Shown here piece by piece: positions 52,320 through 60,668 of a stretch of 64,000 bases of DNA (positions within the stretch are counted from its first letter, which is position 1; the number at the start of each line of letters is the position of its first letter). The DNA comes from UBA4951 sp963652335 (GTDB lineage: Bacteria > Bacillota_I > Bacilli_A > RFN20 > CAG-826): assembly GCA_963652335.1 (NCBI GenBank), contig CAVJSS010000001.1, positions 124,001-188,000 of the forward strand, read 5' to 3'. The translations under genes were made by a program, and so were the position numbers. The notes below the pieces were generated by a model. That model was not told the DNA's origin, did not search any database, and saw nothing but the letters and a program-made list of their open reading frames with translations.

Positions 52320-54059
52320 ATGAGCTACCGCTTTTCTTTCCTTGCAACCTCTTTATCCACGTTATCGATTGTTCTGATAGCCGTCAGCTGCGTGGTTTTC
52401 TTAGGGCTTTTATTCTGCGTTTTGTATTTCACGGTCTTCAGAAATGCCAAAACGGCCAAACTGGTAAGGGAAACCCTAAAGAAATACGAAGCTGCCCACT
52501 CTTTGCTTTTTGGCGACATCAACAAATACATTAAACGTTTGGAACATATCGCTTCGATGAATCTTTCCTACGCCGAGGACTGCACGGCTTATAAACGAAG
52601 GTATAGCGACTTAAGGGATACTACCGACCAAATGGCCGGAAATGCATGCGATCAGCTTGATGGTTTGCTGGATGACAAGCGCTACAAAGACATCCGTTCC
52701 GAATTCGATGGATACAATGAAATAATAACCGAATATGTGAACATGGTGGATGATTTGAATAACGCCCTCAAATCGAAATTCCAGGAAGAAGAGGACACAA
52801 ATGCGGTTCTCATCGATTTGGGAAGCAAATTGAGGACTTTGAAGCAAACTTATTTCAACGAACAATCTCAATTGGCTTTGCTTTCGCATTCCTTTGAGAT
52901 GGTTTTCACCAAAATAGATAGTTGCTTTGACGAAGCTAACACCAACATCGAATCAGCCAATTACGTGAAAGCCAATCGCATTTTGAGAGGGACGGTCGAT
53001 CCAATCATCTCTGAATTAAGCAGGCTGATAGTCAATCTCCCAAATATGTGCCTTTCTGCCCAAAATATCCTTCCTGATAAGCTTTCCTCCCTTAAATATC
53101 GCTATGAAGAGTTGTCCAATGAAGGATATCCTTTGAGGGATATCATAACCCCAGACAAATTCGTCAAATACGAAAATGAGATAAAATCGATCGTTGAAAG
53201 GCTAAAAAGATTCGAAGTCGATGGGATGCAGGATGAGATAGATAGCATTCTGACATCTTTCGAAAAATATAACAAAGCGTTGGATAAAGAAGTCGAAGCC
53301 AACAAAGTTTTCTTTTCCGAACACGATACAATCTACAAAGATCAGCAAAGGATGGAGAACCGCTGGGTTAACCTTTGCCATGCCCTGCCTGATATAAAGA
53401 AGATATTCGCTTTTTCCGCCAATGATTGCCAAATGGTTGATGACATCAAAGCCAAAGTAGACATATCATCCGGGACAAAAAGGACCTTGGATACCTTCGA
53501 ACATTCAAGCAACAGGCAACCATATACGATTTTAGTCGAAAAGATGCACGAACTTCGCGATCAAACCAATGGTTCCCTAAATCAAATCGATAATTTTCAA
53601 AAGCATCTTTCCGATATGAAAAAAGACGTCGAATCCGCCAATAACGACCTTCCTCTTTATTGGATCAAAGCCAGGGAAGCCGAAGCATTGATAAGAGAAA
53701 CCAATATCGAGAAGATCCAAAAAAAATATTCCCCTTCCATCGATACGATTTTCGACTTGATCGATAGCCTTTATAAAAAAGTCTCCACAGTCCCAATCGA
53801 CGTTATCGCCGCAAACGAAATCCATAAAGAGCTCCAAGACACGGCCAATTCCGTTTTCTCGCTTTTAAACAAAGAAAGCGAAAGTCTCCACGAAGCCGAA
53901 GAATGCATAGTTTTTCGAAATCGTTATAGGGATTGTCTATCAAACGATAGTCTCCTTCATCAAGCTGAAGGCCTATTCATGGATGGGGAATTCTCTTCAG
54001 CCTATGAGATGGCCTCTTCCACTCAGGACCCATCATCATTCCAATCCGACAATTTATGA
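52320..54059 (+). CDS. ezrA: EzrA, septation ring formation regulator
   Basis: 579 residues: one N-terminal helix (about 12-36) and a long spectrin-like coiled-coil cytoplasmic region, as in EzrA. The C-terminal G-E-F-S-S-A-Y-E-M-A is close to the conserved QNR-type end region. EzrA regulates FtsZ-ring assembly in Firmicutes. Order ezrA-iscS-thiI, beside rpsD, matches Bacillus. The frame extends farther upstream, but the hydrophobic anchor starts at this ATG. Confidence 0.85.
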   Translation: MSYRFSFLATSLSTLSIVLIAVSCVVFLGLLFCVLYFTVFRNAKTAKLVRETLKKYEAAHSLLFGDINKYIKRLEHIASMNLSYAEDCTAYKRRYSDLRDTTDQMAGNACDQLDGLLDDKRYKDIRSEFDGYNEIITEYVNMVDDLNNALKSKFQEEEDTNAVLIDLGSKLRTLKQTYFNEQSQLALLSHSFEMVFTKIDSCFDEANTNIESANYVKANRILRGTVDPIISELSRLIVNLPNMCLSAQNILPDKLSSLKYRYEELSNEGYPLRDIITPDKFVKYENEIKSIVERLKRFEVDGMQDEIDSILTSFEKYNKALDKEVEANKVFFSEHDTIYKDQQRMENRWVNLCHALPDIKKIFAFSANDCQMVDDIKAKVDISSGTKRTLDTFEHSSNRQPYTILVEKMHELRDQTNGSLNQIDNFQKHLSDMKKDVESANNDLPLYWIKAREAEALIRETNIEKIQKKYSPSIDTIFDLIDSLYKKVSTVPIDVIAANEIHKELQDTANSVFSLLNKESESLHEAEECIVFRNRYRDCLSNDSLLHQAEGLFMDGEFSSAYEMASSTQDPSSFQSDNL

Positions 54060-55198
54060 TCTATCTCGATAATGCTGCGACAACCTTGCCTTATGAAGCC
54101 GTGCTGAAAAAATACAACGCGGTTTCTCTTTTGACGTTCGGCAATTCTTCTTCCAATCATGCATTAGGCAGGAAATCCCTTCATCTTTTGGAAGAAGCAA
54201 GAAAAGAAATCCTTTCTTTGGCCAAATTGGATAAAACCCATGATCTTTTGTTCGTTTCAGGGGCGACCGAAGCCAACAATCTAGCCATTAAAGGCATCGC
54301 CTTCAAATATGCAAACAGAGGCAAAAAACTGATAACCACGTCATATGAGCACCCATCTGTTTTGGAGACTTTCAAGCAATTAAGGGATAGTTTCGGCTAC
54401 GAATTGACTATTTTGGAGCCAAACGGGAAAGGCATTATCGATCCGATTGATTTGGAAAAAGCGATGGATGATAAAACGATTCTCGTCTCGATAATGGCTA
54501 TCAATAACGAAATCGCAACGAAAAACGATTTGAACAAACTCAAAGAAGTCATAGCCAACTACCCGAAATGTTTTTTTCATAGTGACGCTACCCAAGGAAT
54601 TGGAAAACTTCCTTTGGACCTTAAAAGCGCGGATCTGATATCTTTTTCCGGGCATAAGTTTGGCTCAGTCAAAGGAGTCGGCGGGCTGTTTGTCAAAAAG
54701 AACCTTCAATTAGCCCCTATTCATAATGGCGGAGGGCAAGAAGAAGGAATAAGGCCTGGAACGGTGGATGTAGCCGGAATAGTTGCGATGGCGGAAGCTC
54801 TTAAGATCTCCTATTCAACGATGGAGGAATTCAATAAGAATTGCGTTCGTTGGTATAATGATCTTTATTCGTTCTTTTCGTCTCTAGATGGGATAAAATT
54901 GAATTCCAATCCATTAAGCGATTATCAAACCCCTTTTATAATCAATGTCGGCTTGCTCAAAAAGAAAGCTTCGGTCGTTGTCGAGGCTTTATCGAACGAA
55001 GAGATATACGTTTCCAGCGTCTCGGCGTGTTCTAGCAAAAGTAAGCCGATATCCGACACGATAAAAGCCATAACCCATAACGAACAGCTTGCTGCCAATT
55101 CGATCCGCATATCTTTTGGCCATCAAACCAAAGACGACGATATTGAAACATTCAAAAAGGCCTTCAGGAAAGCCTTGGAAGGAGTATTTTCCAAATGA
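54056..55198 (+). CDS. Cysteine desulfurase (NifS/IscS family), ThiI partner
   Basis: 380 residues, PLP enzyme. Y-L-D-N-A-A-T-T, S-G-A-T-E-A-N-N-L-A, H-S-D-A-T-Q, the PLP lysine in S-G-H-K-F-G, and the catalytic cysteine loop S-S-V-S-A-C-S-S-K. Delivers sulfur, most likely to ThiI for tRNA 4-thiouridine (Bacillus NifZ role). Overlaps ezrA and thiI by four bases each. Confidence 0.92.
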   Translation: MIYLDNAATTLPYEAVLKKYNAVSLLTFGNSSSNHALGRKSLHLLEEARKEILSLAKLDKTHDLLFVSGATEANNLAIKGIAFKYANRGKKLITTSYEHPSVLETFKQLRDSFGYELTILEPNGKGIIDPIDLEKAMDDKTILVSIMAINNEIATKNDLNKLKEVIANYPKCFFHSDATQGIGKLPLDLKSADLISFSGHKFGSVKGVGGLFVKKNLQLAPIHNGGGQEEGIRPGTVDVAGIVAMAEALKISYSTMEEFNKNCVRWYNDLYSFFSSLDGIKLNSNPLSDYQTPFIINVGLLKKKASVVVEALSNEEIYVSSVSACSSKSKPISDTIKAITHNEQLAANSIRISFGHQTKDDDIETFKKAFRKALEGVFSK

Positions 55199-56400
55199 AC
55201 GCCCACTTATTGATCCATTTCGGAGAACTTTCCACAAAAGGCGGAAACCGCAAACTTTTCATCAACAAATTGGCGCATAACATAAGACGTGCGTTAAAGA
55301 AATACGAAAATGTCACGGTTACAGCCGATCACGACCATATCCACGTTTATCCAAAAGACGCTCCCTTTGATGAGATTTGTTCAATTATGAAAGAAATCCC
55401 TGGAATTCAAAGGGTGTCCGTCATCGAAAACTGTTCCAAGGAATTGGAAAAAATGGAAAAGATGGCCTTGGAACTGGTAGAGAAAGAAAAGGGCAAGACA
55501 TTCAAAATAAACACTAAACGCGTAGACAAATCCTATCCTTTGGATTCTTATGGGATATCAAGGGCGTTAGCTTCTCACATCCTTAAAAACAGTGGCCTTA
55601 AAGTCGACGTTCACAATCCGGATATCAATCTTAACGTCGATCTTAGAAGGGATTGCGTTTATATGAGCTGCCATTCTTTTTTGGGAATAGGCGGATATCC
55701 TTTGGGAATGAACGGAAAAGTTCTTCTTTTGCTTAGCGGAGGCATCGATTCCCCGGTCGCGGCTTACGAACTTATCAGACGCGGAATCAGGATCGAATGC
55801 ATCCATTTCGCTTCCCCTCCATATACTTCATCTGCAGTATTGGATAAATTGGAAGACATCATCAAGGAACTCTCTTTCTATCAGGAAGACATCAAATTAA
55901 ACATCGTTCCGTTTACAAAGCTTCAGGAAGAAATATATAAGAATGTCGACGAATCATATTGCATAACCATAATGAGAAGGATGATGGTCAGAATCGCGGT
56001 GGAAGTGGCCAAAAAGGAACATTGCTTAGCTATCGCGACCGGAGAATCGATAGGGCAAGTGGCTTCTCAGACTCTTGAATCGATGCAAGTCATTAACGAA
56101 GTTACTAACTTTCCTATAATCAGACCTCTCGCCGTCAAAGACAAACTATCGATCATCAAAACAGCGAAAAAGATCAATACTTATGATATCTCGATCCGTC
56201 CATACGAGGATTGCTGCACGATATTCTCCCCAAAGAGCCCCAAGACCAAGCCTCAGTTGAATCATTGTTATCATTATGAAAAGAAATTCGGATGGGGACA
56301 AATCTTAAGCGATGCAGTCAGCAATCGCGAAAAAGTCTTCTTTAAAGATGGCATAAAAAAAGTTTTCGAAGAAATCAAAACCGAATCTTGCGATGAATAA
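55195..56400 (+). CDS. thiI: ThiI, tRNA 4-thiouridine synthase
   Basis: 401 residues: ferredoxin-like and THUMP domains (about 1-165) then a PP-loop L-L-L-S-G-G-I-D-S-P-V-A (about 181). The rhodanese extension of E. coli ThiI is absent, as in Bacillus. Makes s4U8 in tRNA. Confidence 0.94.
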   Translation: MNAHLLIHFGELSTKGGNRKLFINKLAHNIRRALKKYENVTVTADHDHIHVYPKDAPFDEICSIMKEIPGIQRVSVIENCSKELEKMEKMALELVEKEKGKTFKINTKRVDKSYPLDSYGISRALASHILKNSGLKVDVHNPDINLNVDLRRDCVYMSCHSFLGIGGYPLGMNGKVLLLLSGGIDSPVAAYELIRRGIRIECIHFASPPYTSSAVLDKLEDIIKELSFYQEDIKLNIVPFTKLQEEIYKNVDESYCITIMRRMMVRIAVEVAKKEHCLAIATGESIGQVASQTLESMQVINEVTNFPIIRPLAVKDKLSIIKTAKKINTYDISIRPYEDCCTIFSPKSPKTKPQLNHCYHYEKKFGWGQILSDAVSNREKVFFKDGIKKVFEEIKTESCDE

Positions 56401-56405
56401 GCTTC

Positions 56406-56431
56406 AGCCAGTCCCTAGCGACTGGCTTTTT
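56406..56431 (+). terminator. Terminator of the ezrA-iscS-thiI unit
   Basis: AGCCAGTC/GACTGGCT stem (56406-56413 with 56420-56427), T5 run. Confidence 0.85.
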
Positions 56432-56459
56432 GAGATGGCTGGGTTATCGAATAATGAAA

Positions 56460-56487
56460 TAAAAAAACACTCCGGAGAGTGCTTTTT
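56460..56487 (-). terminator. Terminator of the infC-rpmI-rplT operon
   Basis: Stem CACTC/GAGTG (56468-56472 with 56477-56481), four-base loop, T7 on the minus strand; T5 on the plus strand makes it bidirectional. Confidence 0.8.
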
Positions 56488-56501
56488 AATCCTTTTATCG
56501 C

Positions 56502-56858
56502 TTATTTGGCTGCTTTCTTGGCAGTTTCGACCAAGGAAGCGAAGGCTGCTGGATCATTGATGGCCAATTCGGAGAGCATCTTTCTGTTAATGGAGATGTT
56601 GCTCTTTTTCAATCCATCCATGAAGCAGGAATAAGAGATGCCGTTTTGATGGCAAGCGGCATTGATGCGCTTGATCCAAAGCTTGCGGAAGTCGCTCTTG
56701 ATCTTGCGACGGGAGACATAAGCGTATTTCCAGGAATGGAGGACTTGCTCTTTGGCTGTTTTAAAGAGCAAGTGTTTGCTGCCGAAATATCCTTCGGCGG
56801 CATTTAAGATTTTCTTGCGACGCGCTCTGGTTTGAACGCTGCCTTTGACTCTAGCCAT
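56502..56858 (-). CDS. rplT: 50S ribosomal protein L20
   Basis: 118 residues: R-V-K-G-S-V-Q-T-R-A-R-R-K-K-I-L, the W-I-x-R-I-N-A-A motif and the L-x-x-L-A-x-N-D-P end match bL20. It represses its own operon in Firmicutes by binding the leader. A GAGGAGG-like ribosome site precedes it. Confidence 0.96.
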   Translation of the reverse strand: MARVKGSVQTRARRKKILNAAEGYFGSKHLLFKTAKEQVLHSWKYAYVSRRKIKSDFRKLWIKRINAACHQNGISYSCFMDGLKKSNISINRKMLSELAINDPAAFASLVETAKKAAK

Positions 56859-56875
56859 TGTTCTTTATCCTCCTC

Positions 56876-57079
56876 TTATTTGGCCTTGTAATTGATCATG
56901 TCGCGGATGTGCGGCATATCAGCCTTGTTCATGTAAGTGAATTTCGCCAAGTGCATTTTCTGCTTATGGGATTTGTTAGGCGCTAAGTGGCCCATGTAGG
57001 CGTGTTTTCTTTTGATTTTGCCCGAAGCGGTGACTTTAACACGTTTCATCATCGAACGGTTGCTCTTCATTTTTGGCAT
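56876..57079 (-). CDS. rpmI: 50S ribosomal protein L35
   Basis: 67 residues: P-K-M-K-S-N-R-S-M-M-K-R-V-K and H-L-A-P-N-K-S-H-K-Q-K match bL35. ATG at 57077-57079 with GGAGAC upstream. Middle gene of the infC operon. Confidence 0.93.
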   Translation of the reverse strand: MPKMKSNRSMMKRVKVTASGKIKRKHAYMGHLAPNKSHKQKMHLAKFTYMNKADMPHIRDMINYKAK

Positions 57080-57090
57080 AACTGTGTCTC

Positions 57091-57642
57091 CTATTGTTTC
57101 TTCTTCAAAGGGGCAATGATGCATTTGTACCATTTGCCTTCCCAGAACGGTGGTTTGTCAACTCCGCTGATGTCAGCCAACTGATCGCAGAAGGTTTTCA
57201 TGACCTCTTCTCCAAGGTCCTTGTGAGCCATCTGACGGCCGCGGAAGATGACGCATACCTCAACCTTGTTTCCATCCTCGATGAAGCCTCTGGCGTGTCT
57301 AGCTTTGGTGTCCAAGTCATGCATGCCGATCTGCGGGGTAAGCTGCACTTGCTTAAGCTCGGTGGACTTTTGGTTCTTCCTTGCTTCTTTGGCGGCTTTT
57401 TGCTTCTCGAATTTGAATTTGCCGTAATTGAGGATCTTGCAGACTGGCGGTTTGCCTTGTGGAGCGACGCAATAGAGGTCCAATCCGTATTTCATGGCAA
57501 GTTCATTGGCGGTTCTGGAAGACATTTTCCCGAGTTGCTGCCCTTCCGGCCCGATTACCAACACTTCCGGATAACGGATGTTTTCGTTGATGGGGTCCTG
57601 GTTTTTGTTAGGGCGGCGATTTGGTTGCTGGTTGTAGGCTAT
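57091..57642 (-). CDS. infC: Translation initiation factor IF-3, predicted AUA start
   Basis: 183 residues from ATA at 57640-57642. The core I-N-E-x-I-R...V-x-V-I-G-P-E-G-Q-Q-L-G and Y-G-K-F-K-F-E motifs are IF-3. A GTG at 57562-57564 would start the protein after the conserved I-N-E-x-I-R-Y segment and lacks a ribosome site. An AAAGGAGG site lies eight bases before the ATA; no ATG, GTG or TTG is in frame at proper spacing. infC in E. coli and Bacillus also uses a rare start (AUU), which IF-3 discriminates against, giving autoregulation. The N-terminal extension is Asn/Gln/Arg-rich. Confidence 0.85.
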   Translation of the reverse strand: MAYNQQPNRRPNKNQDPINENIRYPEVLVIGPEGQQLGKMSSRTANELAMKYGLDLYCVAPQGKPPVCKILNYGKFKFEKQKAAKEARKNQKSTELKQVQLTPQIGMHDLDTKARHARGFIEDGNKVEVCVIFRGRQMAHKDLGEEVMKTFCDQLADISGVDKPPFWEGKWYKCIIAPLKKKQ

Positions 57643-57783
57643 GGTAATTACCTCCTTTGGGACGAAAATAGCGCACAGTCCGTGCGCTCCGATTCCAGTA
57701 ACTTACTTGTTGGGTAGCCTGGACCGATCTCTTAGAGAAATCCGGTGAGTTCGAGCACGAACTGCTTTCTACTTTTATCGACA
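57643..57783 (-). promoter_or_regulatory. infC operon leader, L20-leader-like
   Basis: About 140 bases between the promoter and infC. It ends with a strong AGCGCAC/GTGCGCT hairpin (57670-57676 with 57682-57688) followed by ATTTTCG, which is terminator-like, and further pairing possibilities upstream. In Bacillus the same operon is attenuated by L20 binding; assignment here rests on context and hairpin. Confidence 0.5.
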
Positions 57784-57789
57784 GCCCTA

Positions 57790-57817
57790 ATTATCCAAAC
57801 ATTTCCTTTTGCGTCAA
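57790..57817 (-). promoter_or_regulatory. Promoter of infC-rpmI-rplT
   Basis: Minus strand TTGACG (57812-57817), 16-base spacer, GATAAT (57790-57795). Confidence 0.6.
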
Positions 57818-57841
57818 GCACATTCGTATGCGAAAAGGCCT

Positions 57842-58459
57842 TTATTTCTCGAAAAGTCGTCTTTTGAGATAAATAGAGTCGTTTTCATCTATCCTCCTTA
57901 TCGGTTTGCACGGGTTTCCAAAAGCCAAGTATCCATCCGGTATGTCTCTTGTTACCACGGATCCCATGCCAATTACGCAGTTCCTACCGATTTTCAAATT
58001 GGGGCCGATAATGACGTTACTGGCCAACCATGTCCCCGATCCGATTTCAATCGAACCTCCATATTCGTCATCGTAGGAACTTCCATTATCATTGAATTTG
58101 GTCCTTCTTTCTTCACTTAGCAATGGGCGTATTGGGGTGGCCAACGTCACGTTGACCCCAATAAACACGTCATCGCCGATGATAACTTCGCATGTATTCA
58201 AGACGGTGAAATTGAAATTAGCAAAGGAATTCTTCCCGATATGGATGTTATAGCCGTAATCGAAATGGCACGGAGACATCAAAGAGAAGCTTTCGTCGGC
58301 ATTTGGGAACAATTTTTTCAATATCTCTTTTCTTTTGAGATCGTTTTCCTTCAATGAATTGAATTCGGCACATAAACTATGACGTTCGATCCTATCGTTT
58401 TTCAATCCTTCATTTGAAGGATCATATATCATCCCGGCTAACATCTTTTTTTCAGTCAT
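57842..58459 (-). CDS. Maltose/galactoside-type O-acetyltransferase
   Basis: 205 residues, left-handed beta-helix of the LacA/Maa/NodL group: N-terminal K-M-L-A-G-M-I-Y-D-P, F-D-Y-G-Y-N-I-H-I-G, and hexapeptide repeats V-I-I-G-D-D-V-F-I-G, W-L-A-S-N-V-I-I-G-P, I-G-x-G-S-V-V-T-R-D-I-P. Acetyl-CoA-dependent sugar acetylation, probably detoxifying. Lies upstream of the infC operon on the same strand. Confidence 0.9.
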   Translation of the reverse strand: MTEKKMLAGMIYDPSNEGLKNDRIERHSLCAEFNSLKENDLKRKEILKKLFPNADESFSLMSPCHFDYGYNIHIGKNSFANFNFTVLNTCEVIIGDDVFIGVNVTLATPIRPLLSEERRTKFNDNGSSYDDEYGGSIEIGSGTWLASNVIIGPNLKIGRNCVIGMGSVVTRDIPDGYLAFGNPCKPIRRIDENDSIYLKRRLFEK

Positions 58460-58478
58460 AGTAAATTCATGCCCTATC

Positions 58479-58655
58479 TCAATTATAAATTATGCATCGT
58501 GTGCTACGATTGGTGAGACTGTGAGGTCTCACGTTAATATTTACTATCCAAAACTGCGTCTTTACGCAATTGATGATGTCGGGAATTTGATCTTGAACAT
58601 TTTTAAGGTCATTGCCTAAAACTGATTTGATGCCCTCTTTATAGTCGATTTTCAC
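58479..58655 (-). other. Short open frame, possible gene remnant (58 codons)
   Basis: From GTG at 58653-58655 the frame reads V-K-I-D-Y-K-E-G-I-K-S-V-L-G-N-D-L-K and on to D-I-I-N-C-V-K-T; composition is protein-like for about 40 codons, then loses this look. No good ribosome site. May be a fragment of a lost gene. The region also holds a GTGAGAC/GTCTCAC hairpin near 58512-58530. Confidence 0.25.
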
Positions 58656-58683
58656 CCTATTGCCTTTTTTATTCGATATTTAG

Positions 58684-58689
58684 TAAAAT
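58684..58689 (+). promoter_or_regulatory. -10 element for a leaderless MGMT transcript
   Basis: TAAAAT, six bases (AATTAC), then ATG 58696. No Shine-Dalgarno site. Confidence 0.5.
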
Positions 58690-58695
58690 AATTAC

Positions 58696-59190
58696 ATGTC
58701 AGACATGTTGTATATGGTTTATGATACCGCGATTGGCGATGTTACAATCTGCGCCGATGATCGATTCGTTACCAACCTTTATTTCGGAGCATATGATCCT
58801 GCTGGTTATTACAACGAAGAAAACATCCGCTTGCTCGATGCCATAATGGAATTGAATAAATATTGTTATGGTCAGATGAAAGATCTCGATATCAGGCTCA
58901 AGCCTGATGGAGACAGCTTTGCTCAGCAGGTTTTTTCCTATATAAAGACCATTCCTTATGGCGAGACCAAAACCTATCAAGAGATCGCTAACGAGATAGG
59001 CGAGCCTGATGGCGCAAAAGAGATAATGGATGTTTTGAAAAACAATCCAATCCCCATCTTCATACCGTGTCACAGAGCTGTTGGAGAGGGGGATGACATA
59101 GGCATCTATTGCGGAAACATCGAACTTAAAAAACGCCTTATTCATATGGAAAAGGCCAATGCTCCTAGGTTCAAATTGCTTGGATTATGA
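58696..59190 (+). CDS. ogt: Methylated-DNA--protein-cysteine methyltransferase
   Basis: 164 residues. The active-site I-P-C-H-R-A-V (Cys about 116) and the helix-turn-helix part T-K-T-Y-Q-E-I-A identify the DNA repair alkyltransferase that removes O6-methyl groups from guanine. The ribonuclease-like N-terminal domain is present. The usual G-G following the active site reads G-I-Y-C-G-N, a slight variation. Confidence 0.9.
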   Translation: MSDMLYMVYDTAIGDVTICADDRFVTNLYFGAYDPAGYYNEENIRLLDAIMELNKYCYGQMKDLDIRLKPDGDSFAQQVFSYIKTIPYGETKTYQEIANEIGEPDGAKEIMDVLKNNPIPIFIPCHRAVGEGDDIGIYCGNIELKKRLIHMEKANAPRFKLLGL

Positions 59191-59196
59191 TAATTA

Positions 59197-59249
59197 AGGG
59201 TCGGAATCAGTCATCCGACCCTTTCAATCAGTCATCCGACCCTTTTATT
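59197..59249 (+). terminator. Terminator of ogt with duplicated 3' arm
   Basis: AGGGTCGGA (59197-59205) pairs with TCCGACCCT at 59214-59222; a 21-base tandem repeat (59205-59225 and 59226-59246) supplies a second copy of the 3' arm with the T4 run behind it. Confidence 0.75.
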
Positions 59250-59254
59250 TAATC

Positions 59255-59282
59255 TTGTTTAACGAAGATCTCTATGTATAAT
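59255..59282 (+). promoter_or_regulatory. Promoter of tRNA-Ala/tRNA-Met
   Basis: TTGTTT (59255-59260), 16-base spacer, TATAAT (59277-59282); start near 59289. Confidence 0.65.
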
Positions 59283-59312
59283 TATTAAGCCGTTTTTCTT
59301 TGCGGCACCTAT

Positions 59313-59388
59313 GGGGCTTTAGCTCAGCTGGGAGAGCGCGTGCTTTGCAAGCATGAGGTCGTGGGTTCGATCCCCATAAGTTCCACCA
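59313..59388 (+). tRNA. tRNA-Ala (anticodon TGC)
   Basis: Acceptor GGGGCTT with AAGTTCC, anticodon loop with TGC, T loop TTCGATC, encoded CCA at 59386-59388. Confidence 0.95.
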
Positions 59389-59394
59389 TTAGTT

Positions 59395-59471
59395 GGCTCA
59401 GTAGCCCAGTTGGTTAGAGCAACCGGCTCATACCCGGTATGTCGAGGGTTCGAGTCCCCCCTGAGCCACCA
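59395..59471 (+). tRNA. tRNA-Met, elongator type (anticodon CAT)
   Basis: Acceptor GGCTCAG/CTGAGCC fully paired (no C-A mismatch of initiators), anticodon loop CTCATAC, T loop TTCGAGT, CCA encoded at 59469-59471. A lysidine-modified tRNA-Ile with CAT cannot be excluded. Six bases after tRNA-Ala. Confidence 0.93.
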
Positions 59472-59483
59472 ATCGATAATGAC

Positions 59484-59511
59484 AAGCCTGATCGTTCAGG
59501 CTTTTCTTTTT
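59484..59511 (+). terminator. Terminator of the tRNA pair
   Basis: AAGCCTGA/TCAGGCTT stem (59484-59491 with 59496-59503), TCGT loop, T-rich tail. Confidence 0.85.
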
Positions 59512-59948
59512 GGCCTAATCCAGTGTGTTTATTAAGCTAATTGAAGAATGAAAAACGATAGGAAGTGCCATATGTATGATTAAATCAGCTTATTCCTTTG
59601 CCTTAAGAACGCCAAATGCCACCTAGCGGGATTTCTCCCCCTCATTTGTTCTCTTTTATAAGGACCATAAGGCTTACGGACTTTTGCGATTGATTGTGCG
59701 GGTTGATCGAAATTTGCTAAGTGCCATCCAAAAATGCGTATTCAGCTACGCTTTTGCTTTGCTTTAGTGATTGCAGTTTGAATGATGACGATTATGTTCG
59801 CTTATAGAGACAATAAGCAAAAGCTGAAAAGTGACCATTGAAGCATTCTTAAAATAAGTCGGGAATTCGTTTCGCCAAATGTTGTTTTAGCTGTCTGCGA
59901 TTTGACAAAAGGCAAAGTTCGCAGTCATCGCACATGGAGGCAAGAAAC
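59512..59948 (+). other. Non-coding island margin beside the tRNAs
   Basis: No open frame of gene quality on either strand. The string AAGTGCCAT occurs twice (near 59563 and 59719), and stop codons are frequent in all frames. It looks like decayed sequence at the tRNA-proximal edge of the accessory island. No tRNA 3'-end duplicate (attachment site) was spotted. Confidence 0.4.
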
Positions 59949-60140
59949 ATGGGTTTTAAAGAAAGAAGAAGGGAATGGCTTCATAAACCGACATTCAATG
60001 GAGCTCCAGCTTCCTGGAACACGCGCTATTTTCAGCTCAGATTAAAGGGATTCAGAGAAGAACACGGGGAATTCGATGAATTTTTGACTGAAATAAAGAA
60101 ATTGATAAGGACGGGAAACAATGCTTTTTCAAAAACATAA
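59949..60140 (+). CDS. Small hypothetical protein (possible fragment)
   Basis: 63 residues, strongly basic at the start (G-F-K-E-R-R-R-E-W-L) with an E-H-G-E-F-D-E-F-L-T-E-I-K-K helix. GGAGG lies eight bases before the ATG, which supports expression. No family recognised; it may be the N-terminal stub of a longer lost gene. Confidence 0.4.
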   Translation: MGFKERRREWLHKPTFNGAPASWNTRYFQLRLKGFREEHGEFDEFLTEIKKLIRTGNNAFSKT

Positions 60141-60373
60141 AAAATTCTTGGATGGCGAAGCTGAGGGCAATTGGATTTCGCCTCGTCCATGTCACGGCAT
60201 TTGCGATAATTCCTTAATGCTTGCGACTTCAGTTTCTCATTGACCATAAATACCATTTCGGTTATTGGTACAGTTTTTTGTCCGTAGTCCCCTCTCGGAA
60301 ACGAGCAAAAAGAAGTCAAAGATTCTGAGCCAAATCATGGTATCGATAAGAAGCAGAAAGACAAAACGATTTT
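60141..60373 (+). other. Decayed intergenic sequence
   Basis: No convincing gene. A minus-strand frame containing M-V-N-E-K-L-K-S-Q-A-L is protein-like for about 25 codons only and may be a remnant. Confidence 0.3.
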
Positions 60374-60668
60374 GGAAATATTGCAAAACGCTATGAAAAA
60401 GACGCAGAAGATGGCAATCCTCACGTTCAATATAGACTAGGATTCCGCTAATTGAGTGGAATTGGAATGGATTGCGATTATGAGAAAGCGGTTTTTGGTT
60501 CACCAAGGCTGTTGAACAAGGAAATGTTGATGCTCAATATGATTTAGGTTTTTGCTATGATAGTGGCACGTGTGTTGAGAAAGATTTTGATAAAGCGGTT
60601 TTTGGTTCACCAAGGCTGATGAGCAAGGCGTTGCCGGAGCGATTGTGAAAATGTCGCTGCATCGTTAG
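60374..60668 (+). pseudogene. Sel1-like repeat protein remnant
   Basis: Translation in shifting frames gives Sel1/TPR-like units: D-A-E-D-G-N-P-H-V-Q-Y-R-L-G-F, V-D-A-Q-Y-D-L-G-F-C-Y-D-S-G, and two D-x-x-K-A-V-F-[W]-F-T-K-A ends. A TAA stop interrupts the first unit, and both later units lack one T in the T run of the V-F-W codons (27-base copies at 60485-60511 and 60592-60618, 107 bases apart instead of 108). Not expressible as one protein. Confidence 0.65.

Noticed and set aside
57091..57564. infC start at the GTG at 57562-57564
   Set aside because: It would remove the conserved I-N-E-x-I-R segment and has no ribosome site; ATA at 57640-57642 fits better.
60032..60319. Minus-strand open frame of about 95 codons in the island
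   Set aside because: It crosses the small plus-strand gene and has no start signal; only a short part looks protein-like.
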